In this document: positions 1-6,955 of the stretch, piece after piece | Layout of the letters: every line of letters begins with the position of its first letter | How positions within the stretch are numbered: position 1 is the first letter of the stretch | NCBI GenBank assembly: GCA_030407315.1 | Contig: JALQPE010000640.1 | Location: 1-10,519, forward strand | Reading direction: 5' to 3' | DNA from: Asparagopsis taxiformis | Lineage: Eukaryota > Rhodophyta > Florideophyceae > Bonnemaisoniales > Bonnemaisoniaceae | DNA length: 10,519 nt | Notes under the pieces: model-generated | Told to the model about the DNA's origin: nothing | What the model saw: only the letters and a program-made list of their open reading frames with translations | The model's database searches: none | Position numbers and translations under genes: made by a program

Positions 1-1
1 G

Positions 2-922
2 CAATTTGACGGAATGTGGAAACAACAGATTTCGATGGGTATAATGAGAGAAAATGAACCGGAAGAATTGAAGCGGATGTTCATTGAGACTAACCCTGTG
101 TTGTTGGGAACCACTATGTTTGTCTCACTGGCGCACACTGTACTTGAGACGCTTGCATTCAAGAGCGACATTGCGCATTGGAAGAACCTCAAGTCACTTG
201 AGGGCGTATCTGTGAGGAGCATGATATGGAAAATCGCGATGGAGATTGTGATCATGATGTATCTGTGGGATAATGAAACATCTTGGATGATTGTTATTGG
301 AAATGGGTTTGGAATCGCGCTATCGTTCTGGAAGCTCGGTAAGGCAGTCAAAGTGGAAAATTTGGGTAAGAGAAAACTACTCGGGTTCATTCCGTGGTTT
401 GACATTGTGGATAGAGAGAGCTATTCGAAGGAGACGAAAGAATATGACGAACAGGCGATGCGGTATCTGGGATATGCGCTTTATCCACTGGTGATTTGTT
501 ATTCGTTGTACTCGTTGAAGTATGAAAAACATAAGAGCTGGTATTCATGGGTCATCAATTCGTTGGTGGGTGCCGTGTACGCATTTGGGTTCATCATGAT
601 GTTCCCGCAGATATTCATCAACTACAAATTGAAATCAGTTGCGCACATGCCGATGAAGGCCATGATGTACAAAACACTCAACACCATCATTGATGATCTT
701 TTTTCGTTTATTGTGAAAATGCCGTGGCTGCATCGCCTTGCATGTTTCAGGGACGACATTGTGTTTCTGGTTCTGCTGTACCAACGCTGGATCTATCCTG
801 TCGACGCGAAGAGAGTGAACGAATTTGGACAGCGACAAGAGGATGGCGATGAAACGGTTGCGCAAACAAGTGATAGCAACGAATCTGAAGCAAAGGATGC
901 TGCAGAAAAGAAGAATGACTAA
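2..922 (+). CDS. CLPTM1: CLPTM1-family multi-pass membrane protein, C-terminal part (5' end outside window)
   Basis: The frame is open to the left edge, so the N-terminal half is missing; family members are usually around 550-670 residues and about 306 are here. The sequence shows family hallmarks in order: ETNPVLLGTTMFVSLAHTVL followed by FKSDIAHWKN and LEGVSVRS, then FPQIFINYKLKSVAHMP, the IDDLFSFIVKMPWLHRLACF segment, and RDDIVFLVLLYQRWIYPVD. Hydrophobic segments lie near TTMFVSLAHTVLETLAF, WKIAMEIVIMMYLW, WMIVIGNGFGIALSF, YLGYALYPLVICYSLY and VINSLVGAVYAFGFIMMF, giving a multi-pass membrane protein. From family knowledge, CLPTM1 and its relative CLPTM1L act in the ER/Golgi; human CLPTM1 affects receptor trafficking and CLPTM1L is linked to GPI-precursor lipid scrambling. 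The tail after YPVD is short, charged and poorly conserved. No intron is needed in the visible part. Which CLPTM1 subtype it is cannot be settled without the N-terminus. Confidence 0.93.
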   Translation, partial: QFDGMWKQQISMGIMRENEPEELKRMFIETNPVLLGTTMFVSLAHTVLETLAFKSDIAHWKNLKSLEGVSVRSMIWKIAMEIVIMMYLWDNETSWMIVIGNGFGIALSFWKLGKAVKVENLGKRKLLGFIPWFDIVDRESYSKETKEYDEQAMRYLGYALYPLVICYSLYSLKYEKHKSWYSWVINSLVGAVYAFGFIMMFPQIFINYKLKSVAHMPMKAMMYKTLNTIIDDLFSFIVKMPWLHRLACFRDDIVFLVLLYQRWIYPVDAKRVNEFGQRQEDGDETVAQTSDSNESEAKDAAEKKND

Positions 923-945
923 AGTATTTTTATATACATGCATCC

Positions 946-951
946 AATAAA
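946..951 (+). terminator. AATAAA polyadenylation signal of the CLPTM1-like gene
   Basis: A perfect AATAAA lies 24 bases after the TAA stop of the CLPTM1-like gene. The next gene starts only about 100 bases further on, so the transcript must end in this short gap. Confidence 0.6.
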
Positions 952-1051
952 AACAGGCCAACTATTATCTCCAGCACACATCTCATACCCTCTCGACTAG
1001 ATTACACATCCTTCCAACTCACAGATCCCATCACGACCACCAAGCCACACA

Positions 1052-2065
1052 ATGACGTCCCCAGAACATACCGATCAATCTCTCTCCGTCCAGTTCTCCA
1101 ATCTCTGCATGGAGACACCAACCCCACCATCATCCCCTCCACATCCGACCTCGAGCACGCCCGGGCTCTCCACTCTAACCGATGCCCAGCTACGCAACCT
1201 CGTTCACAACAGCTCCAACGAGGTCTATCTTTCCCCGTGCGCAATCCCCACCACCTCCGCAACGCGCCAGGACGTCGCCACGGCACTCACAGCCGCACTG
1301 CAGCTCGCATGCGGGCCGTCGCCAGCCGCGTCGCCGATGAACGACGCATCACTACCAGATACCTTTGCCGAGTGGGCGACGATCCCCTCCTTCTCGCCCG
1401 CCGTCGCTCTGACAGAGCTCACCTGGGCCAACTCGATCTCCAAGACCGTCGTTGACAACTTCAACGATGAGAGCGAACGCATCCGTGCGCAACGCGACGC
1501 CGCAGACGCCGCTGAAGCTGCCGCTGCCATGCAACGCGCCGCGGCGACTGGCGCCCGTGTCGCCAGAGTTCGCGCCAAAAAGTCGCACACCTACAGCGCA
1601 GACCCCGTCATATGGGCCGCTCAGGAGGAGGCAGCTGCTGCAGCCGTTCTGCGCGAACTCCGAGCATCGCCTAGACGCAGGTCGAGGGATCAAAATGCAT
1701 GGAGCTTGTTGGGATTGCGCAGCGGTAAACTTAAACCAGAAGCGGCCGCGGAGATGGCCAGGGCAAAGATGGCCGCTGCTGCCGCTGTTGCTGCTATGAG
1801 AGAGGGTAGGGAGGAAGTAGTTGAGAGCGAGAGCGGTCAGCAGCTTGGTCAGTCGCAACAGGATGCTGATAATTTATATGTCGAGTATTTGTCCCCGAGG
1901 ACTCGAGCAAGGTCGAGTCGATTTGAGAGCCCTATGCCGTTTGGTTTGCTACAGCCTCCTGCGTTGCCGAGATCATTGTCGCTTGATTCCAATGTACGAC
2001 TTAAGAATTCGAAAAAGAAACGGGTAGAGTTTGCTGCAGATACAATCTTCAAGGAACGGAAGTGA
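1052..2065 (+). CDS. Hypothetical alanine- and Ser/Pro-rich protein, 337 residues
   Basis: I do not recognise a family. The ATG sits in a good eukaryotic context (A at -3) about 100 bases after the previous gene's poly(A) signal. Residues 1-40 are Ser/Thr/Pro-rich and probably disordered (METPTPPSSPP near residues 20-30). Two alanine-rich, charged stretches at about 145-205 and 228-258 look like long helices, possibly coiled coil (ADAAEAAAAMQRAAA and AAAEMARAKMAAAAA). They are separated by a basic Ser/Arg patch, SPRRRSR, at 206-212. Further Ser-Pro and Arg-Ser sites follow at 281-310. The C-terminus ends in KKKRVEF at 321-327, then AADTIFKERK; KRVEF fits the short RVxF docking pattern for protein phosphatase 1 and also looks like a basic nuclear signal. 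The first two thirds are GC-rich and the last third is AT-richer. There is no signal peptide or membrane segment. The frame is intact and long, so the gene is probably real; its function is unknown. Confidence 0.72.
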   Translation: MTSPEHTDQSLSVQFSNLCMETPTPPSSPPHPTSSTPGLSTLTDAQLRNLVHNSSNEVYLSPCAIPTTSATRQDVATALTAALQLACGPSPAASPMNDASLPDTFAEWATIPSFSPAVALTELTWANSISKTVVDNFNDESERIRAQRDAADAAEAAAAMQRAAATGARVARVRAKKSHTYSADPVIWAAQEEAAAAAVLRELRASPRRRSRDQNAWSLLGLRSGKLKPEAAAEMARAKMAAAAAVAAMREGREEVVESESGQQLGQSQQDADNLYVEYLSPRTRARSSRFESPMPFGLLQPPALPRSLSLDSNVRLKNSKKKRVEFAADTIFKERK

Positions 2066-2225
2066 AGTATGATGAGGCGTCCGGGTTTCGTGTGCTTGAG
2101 GAACCTGCTCTACCAAAGAAAGAATGAAATAACTGCTTACTAAAACTGACTTTATCACACCACCATTAACGCAACACACCATTCCCGTCGTTGCCATCTT
2201 TGTTCCTTCATGTAAATCAAGTTAG

Positions 2226-4874
2226 TCATTCCTGATTTGGAGCCGATGGTCCCGGTGGCTGAGCTGACGGCGGAACCGGTGCTGGCCCTTGTTCCTCCCT
2301 CCGAATTAGCGACTCCATTATAGCCTGGTACAGCGGGTCTGTTACAACAACATCATCGTAGCGAGACACACCTCGATCCCATATCATAGGCCCATTAAGT
2401 CGTCGCAGTTTGTTTTCTCCATATGTACCTCGCGGTGGATGCAGCGCACGAGAGGGGCCCTTAGCTTTGTCAGGCTGCTCATGGTTGTTGAAAATGAACC
2501 ACACGTTATCTCGAATGTTCCACAACGCGTCATGCTCTTCCTGTCGTTGAGAGTAATTTGTGTCCAGATTTCCATGCTGTCCAGCGAAAGTGCTATCCAA
2601 CCAACGAAGCTCTGCTGGGAAATCGGATCTCTTGGCGACGGGTCCATCCTTGGTGATATATTGCTTGTTCAAAGACCGCATCATTGCTTTTGAAAATGGT
2701 GCCAATGTATGAAAGTCAACACCAGTTACGGGCGATACGATTAATTCTTGGAGAATCTTGTACGCGACCTTCTCAACATCACTTCCCCTCTCAAGCACGT
2801 TGCGCCGCAACTCCCGCCATTCGGACATGGGCATCGATTCCCTCAAGAAGTCGTAAGAAACTGTCTGAACGGCATTCTCGTCAGAAGGTGACCTTCGAGC
2901 TGCAGTATCTGGAGAGTACCCCCTCTTATCCTCTGCGATACGCCTCCGGCTATCAACGGGGCGTTTATCGTTCCCTGATCGCACTCTTTCGTCAAGCCCG
3001 TCATGACTCGCTGATGGACGTCGATCGTCTCTATCACGATCCACAGCAGGTCGCCACCTTTCATCAAGAGCTTCCGGCCTATCACGGTCCGCTTGAGCGC
3101 GCCAGTCATCTAGGATATCACGCCTTCGCTCTGTTGAACGTCGCCTATCTTCCAAGCCGTCGCGAGAACCCCTGTCTGAGCGACGTCTTTCATCCAAAGC
3201 TTCACGTCTCTTAGAATCACTCAAAAGTCGTCTCTCATCGTTCCTTTCCATTTCGCTAGAACGTCTCCGATCATCCCTTTCCCGTCTGCTCACATCCTTG
3301 GAGCGCAATCTACTCTCGGGAATACCTCTAGTGTCGAGTTCCCCTGAACCCATCAAGTCATCCCTAGAACGTCTACGATCGTCTTCTTGCCGTCGTTCAT
3401 CTATCGCTAAACTTCGCTCTGTGCCTGTTGATCGTCGCTTCTGCTCCGACTTGCTCTTGCCGCTGCGACCCCTTTCTTTGTGTCTTCCACGTTGAATTTC
3501 ATCGCCCTGTTCTACGGGTGAATTGAGCTTCCTGCGCTGCGAGCCATCCGCGTTCATCACATATGCGGCAGCCGTATCTTCGCTTTGAGACCGCTGCCGC
3601 TGTAGGTCATATGGGCCCCTCCTGGCGCTATCTTTATCAGATACGGTTACGCGGTCTTCATCATCGGGCTTCCGGCGCTTTACCGAGCCCTCGAAAGGTG
3701 TGTCCCGTCCAGGACTTTGGGTACGGGGCTTGGCGTGCTTGTCAACGTTGTTTGCCTCCCGAGCAGTACTGAGAGGGTTGCACCCCTTGAGGCAGCTGTA
3801 TCGCTGGCACTATGCGCGTCTGGTTTTTGTGGAGCAGTACCAGGTCTACTGCGAGAAATAGTTGGGTCAGAGGAAACGGGTTGAAAACGTTTTCCTTGAT
3901 CGGTAACAGCATTGGAAGACTTGGGTGCATGAGATAAAATATTTTTACCCACCTCATCGACCGGGAGAATTTCTTCAATGTTGGCTGATTCCACAGCTTG
4001 TCTGACACTACTGTAGAGTGTTTCAGAAGCATCATCATGTTCTCTACGTGTTGAACTCGCATGGTTTGCGGGAGATGACGCGTTGCTGGGGTTTAGAGTT
4101 GCCGATGATTTCACCCCCTTATTCTTAGAGGCTTCAGCAGCATTGGTTCCGACGTGCTTGTTTTTCGCTTGGCGTTCCGGTCTGTCGTCGATTGACATTT
4201 CGGGGGGAGGAACTGGGCGTAGCACCGTCTTCAATCAATGAAGTGACAGTAGGGTCGGGAGTAACTGTTCTACTCGCCTTCGCAACGGCCTTTTCACAAG
4301 CAGTAGTCACAGCTTGTGTGTTTGATGAAGACGAAGTAAACGGTTTAGCAGAATGTCGTGCACCGGAGCTGGAGGTTTGATGCGTTTGCGGCACTAGCAC
4401 ATCATCCTTGGGTGCTTTTGACTCCCTGCGATAAATTTCTGATGTGGAAGGTTGTGGTATGGGAGGGGGCCTTGGAGGAGCGTTGCGTGTGGGAGTATCA
4501 ACATCACGCTGTGGTGCGGGGCCAGCTGCTTCGGCGGCGGCACGACCATGCTCGGCTATCTCCCTGTTGAATCTTGAGAGACGTGAATTGCGCAACTTTG
4601 TTTGATGGCCCTTACCTCGAACATGGGCGTCATAATTGACTTGGCCGAGCACTGTAACGCCGCATAGAGTGCACGGAAACGGTACGGGACCGGGTTTCTT
4701 TTTCTTTGCCTTGGAACCTCTTCTACTGGAGGGTGTGGTAGTGGAAGCGGCGGCAGAGGCGGAGGCTCTGTGCGCGTTTCTATGCTGCCACTGGCGGGAG
4801 GCGAAAGCTTCGGGAGTAGTGTCGCGGCGCGAGTCGGACTGATCAATTTCACCACTCTCTAGATCTGGTGGCAT
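2226..4874 (-). CDS. Nuclear protein with U1/matrin-type C2H2 zinc finger and Arg/Asp-rich region (frame-interrupted gene model)
   Basis: Three open blocks on the minus strand appear to be one gene. Block A (about 4874-4134; an in-frame ATG at 4874 has A at -3) begins MPPDLESGEIDQ, then has a lysine-rich patch and a C2H2 finger at 4605-4673. Block B (4234-3680) is low-complexity Ser/Thr/Asn-rich with a more ordered piece around SVRQAVESANIEEILPVDEV. Block C (open from 3809, ending TGA at 2226-2228) holds KRRKPDDED, about 200 residues dense in Arg, Asp, Glu and Ser with recurrent RRRS (2883-3488), then a compact-looking domain (SEWRELRRNVLERGSDVEK onward, about 2285-2867) and a Pro-rich tail. 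Blocks A and C share a frame; B is displaced, so there are two introns or two compensating indels. U1-like fingers plus an R/D-rich tract suggest an RNA-binding or splicing-related nuclear protein, by inference only. The C-terminal domain is not one I recognise. It converges with the preceding gene, with 160 bases between their stops. Confidence 0.55.
2883..3488 (-). other. Arg/Asp/Ser-rich low-complexity coding region
   Basis: About 200 codons repeat the theme (D/E)-(D/E)-R-R-R-S with irregular spacing, for example EDDRRRS, RDDRRRS, LDERRRS and LEDRRRS. The spacing is too irregular for a simple tandem array. Such mixed-charge RD/RE tracts are typical of nuclear-speckle and splicing proteins, and RRRS is a good site for basic-directed kinases. 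The same bases give long antisense open frames on the plus strand, which I regard as shadows. Confidence 0.65.
4213..4273 (-). other. Candidate 61-base intron joining blocks A and B of the zinc-finger gene
   Basis: On the minus strand a GT donor (GTAGAA, starting at 4273) and a CCCAG acceptor (ending at 4213) would remove 61 bases and move the reading frame from block A into block B exactly (61 leaves 1 modulo 3). The donor is only a moderate match to fungal consensus. The alternative is an indel in the C6 run just downstream (4202-4207 on the plus strand, read as G). No equally tidy intron was found for the block B to C junction between about 3680 and 3810. Confidence 0.3.
4605..4673 (-). 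other. U1/matrin-type C2H2 zinc finger coding segment
   Basis: The encoded stretch begins CTLCGVTVLGQVNYDAH and ends VRGKGH. Its spacing is C-x2-C-x12-H-x5-H, the wide His-His spacing typical of U1-C/matrin/JAZ-type fingers that bind RNA or structured nucleic acid. It is preceded by the basic patch RRGSKAKKKK, a likely nuclear localisation signal. Confidence 0.8.
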
Positions 4875-5122
4875 ATTGGGGTCAGAACTGTTGGAGTTAT
4901 CGTCAGGGTTTTGGTCCAAAAGTCGGATGGAAGAGGGCAGTCCAAAGGAATGGTGTGCGTAGGGGTGGAGATATGCTTCTTGTTGGCCAAGAACAGCTGC
5001 ATGCGCTCTATGGCCCCCATGCGAGAGTAGTCGTTCTGAGCAGCTACGGTGCGAGCACCCTGTGAGACGGTGCTGTCCGTGCGCTCAGCTACGCAGTTCA
5101 ACAGATGAACAAACACATAACT
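4858..5122 (-). other. Open frame upstream of the zinc-finger gene, possible 5' exon
   Basis: This frame runs from just after a TAA at 5125-5123 down to a TGA near 4859. It contains an in-frame ATG at 5020 giving MGAIERMQLFLANKKHIS. Its composition looks protein-like down to LPSDFWTK, and a one-base step at the TTTT run (4917-4920) would carry it into block A as LPSDF then LDQNPDDN. It may be the true N-terminus, separated by a frameshift or intron, or merely 5' leader. No strong splice sites were seen. Confidence 0.25.
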
Positions 5123-5820
5123 TTATTTACTCGTACGTTTGATCTGGGGAGTTTGCAGGGTTGAGAAGATTAATATCTGTCTACAACCTGGCCTACTTGC
5201 TAGTTGCACCAACAGAAGACAGTTGCGCGTCCAAGAAAACGCTTCCCACCACTGCAAATCCGCACGCACGTTTGAGCGCAAACGATTTCGAAACAAAGAA
5301 TCGATGCCGGCAACTTCACACCATTCTAATCAACTATTTATAGTCAATTGCTCTTCTGTAAGCTATCCATTTCATTACAGTTCCCTGATTTCTACCAAAA
5401 TTCGACTATGCCATTTAGACCTTTCCATACGTTGTCAACAGATCTCAAGCCCTACGCATATGTCCAGTTCCATCTCTTTTCCCTATTTTGCAATTATTTT
5501 TCCCATGTACGGTACGCTACCCTGTTGCCACGTTAATCCACTGGGCCCGCCAAGTCCATCTATATCCGTCAGGCAACCAACCACTTTATTCCCCTGTCTG
5601 CACACAATACACACCATCACGAAAACAAATCTTGCCATTCAGCTTTCTGGCCTGTACACACTCGCCAAGTATCTCTTCAATGTATTTCACGGTCCTATAG
5701 AAACAATACTACAGATGAAATTCCGGTCTCAAGGTCCTTGGGAGCAAGCATCTTCTGGGGGATTAGGGAAATTCGAAAAAAATAACAATATCTGCTGGAA
5801 TGGGTAACATCATATCCAGT
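5123..5820. other. Gene-poor intergenic stretch to the left of the transposon
   Basis: About 700 bases, A/T- and pyrimidine-rich, lie between the 5' end of the minus-strand gene and the transposon. One plus-strand frame is open from 5139 to 5807 (222 codons, first ATG at 5304). Its product is rich in Ser, His, Cys and Ile, has no recognisable domain and overlaps other short frames, so I do not call it a gene. The stretch probably includes the promoter of the minus-strand gene; no clear core promoter motif was identified. Confidence 0.45.
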
Positions 5821-5827
5821 ACTAGAC

Positions 5828-5833
5828 TTTATT
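5828..5833 (-). terminator. Outward-facing AATAAA at the left tip of the MULE
   Basis: Reading out of the element, AATAAA lies 7 bases from the left end. Because it is in the inverted repeat, the same signal occurs at the other tip. It might end transcripts leaving the element; this is inferred from the hexamer alone. Confidence 0.25.
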
Positions 5834-6105
5834 CGCCAGAGGATATTACACATACTGATTTGGGCGTGACTGGGAGGTAGCGCGGGGCGAGTGGACAGGT
5901 GTTGTTAGAATTCAGTACGCACTTGAAACTCTGCTTCCAGTGTACTGGGATAGTGTACGAAATCCTGGGAAATATTTTGGTATGCAAACTTGGAATGTGC
6001 CAGCGAGCCGCCGCCGAAGAGGAACCAGGTTTTATCATACCGGCGACATTTAGAAACAGCTGGACATTCAAACTCCGGATCACACATAACACCGCCTCGC
6101 AATTG

Positions 6106-6513
6106 TACCTCGCTCCCGCCTGCGCTGTGTGCATCACAGCATCACGCCGCCTCCCACTTGCACACGCACGCCGCCTCGCAGCTGTACCTCGCCCCCGCCC
6201 TGTGCATCACAGCTTCAAGACGCCTCACAGTTGTAATTCGCCGCCGCCTGCGCTGTGTGCACCGAAGCTTCACACCGCCTCCCACTTGCACACAGCCTCG
6301 CAGCTATACCTCGCTCCCGCCTGCGCTGTGTGCATCACAGCATCACGCCGCCTCCCACTTGCACACGCACGCCGCCTCGCAGCTGTACCTCGCCCCCGCC
6401 CTGTACATCACAGCTTCAAGACGCCTCACAGTTGTAACTCGCCGCCGCCTGCGCTGTGTGCACCGAAGCTTCACAACGCCTCCCACTTGCACACGCACGC
6501 CGCCTTGCAGCTG
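6106..6513 (+). repeat. Tandem repeat in left arm: two units of 201 and 207 bp, plus degenerate copies to about 6650
   Basis: The string TACCTCGCTCCCGCC starts at 6106 and again at 6307, and a related start occurs at 6514. Each unit is itself made of three related pieces of roughly 50-80 bp built around TGTACCTCGCCCCCGCC, TGTGCATCACAGC and CCTCCCACTTGCACACGCAC. Both periods are multiples of three, which keeps frames open through the array. Confidence 0.9.
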
Positions 6514-6955
6514 TACCTCGCCCCCGCCCTGTACATCACAGCTTCACACCGCCTCTCACTTGCACACAGCCTCGCAGCTTTACCTCGCCCCCGCCTGCAC
6601 TGTGTGCATCACAGCGTCACGCCGCCTCCCAATTCCACACCGCCACGCAGTTGTACGCTGCGCCCCGCCTGTCTATCTGAACCTGCCAAACACCAAGCGC
6701 ACTCAGCCTGCAACACTGCTCACCCTTTGTTTCGCACCACACCTACCAACCACCTGCACCGACTGTGGTTCGCTCTGTGCTGACAAACTGCAAAGCGTAA
6801 ACTGGCTGGAAACGTTCCTGGCCGCGTGTGTCGCCTTCCACCTGCACAATATCTAAGAATATTGGCTGTTTAATTGGGAGGTGTACTCAGTTGTTTTTTT
6901 TGGTTATGGGTGAGTTGGCTAAAGCTTCGAACATAGGTACAAGCAATCCAGGCGA

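Larger units (their letters stand above)
5821..6827 (+). repeat. Left terminal inverted repeat of the MULE (1,007 bp)
   Basis: It matches the reverse complement of 9508-10519 from the tip to the shared inner boundary GGCCGCGT, after which the two arms diverge. I counted one extra G in the left arm near 5883-5887, a 6-bp length difference near 6290-6300 and about five single-base differences between 6181 and 6306. The outer ~270 bp are ordinary sequence; the inner part is GC-rich tandem repeat. Long runs without stops here, in two plus-strand frames at once, come from the repeat structure and are not called as genes. Confidence 0.93.

Noticed and set aside
1225..1858. Minus-strand frames of 121 and 168 codons opposite the 337-residue gene
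   Set aside because: GC-rich antisense shadows. The plus-strand gene has a well-placed ATG, a complete frame and protein-like composition.
2684..3214. 176-codon plus-strand frame
   Set aside because: It is antisense to the Arg/Asp-rich coding region, whose codon bias removes stops on the other strand. The minus-strand product is far more protein-like.
6106..6650. Repeat array resembling a CRISPR
   Set aside because: The repeats are contiguous and nested with no unique spacers, lie in a eukaryotic transposon arm and are duplicated in inverse orientation.
5899..6856. Two overlapping long plus-strand frames (294 and 288 codons) across the left arm
   Set aside because: They run through GC-rich tandem repeats whose periods are multiples of three and which lack stops in two frames at once. 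The products are low-complexity (His, Pro, Ala, Cys repeats), and the first lacks an early ATG. The right arm shows the same frames in mirror image.
6847..6864. Small inverted repeat CAATAT/ATATTG just inside the left arm
   Set aside because: It is only 6 bp, AT-rich and not present at the right inner boundary, so it is likely chance.
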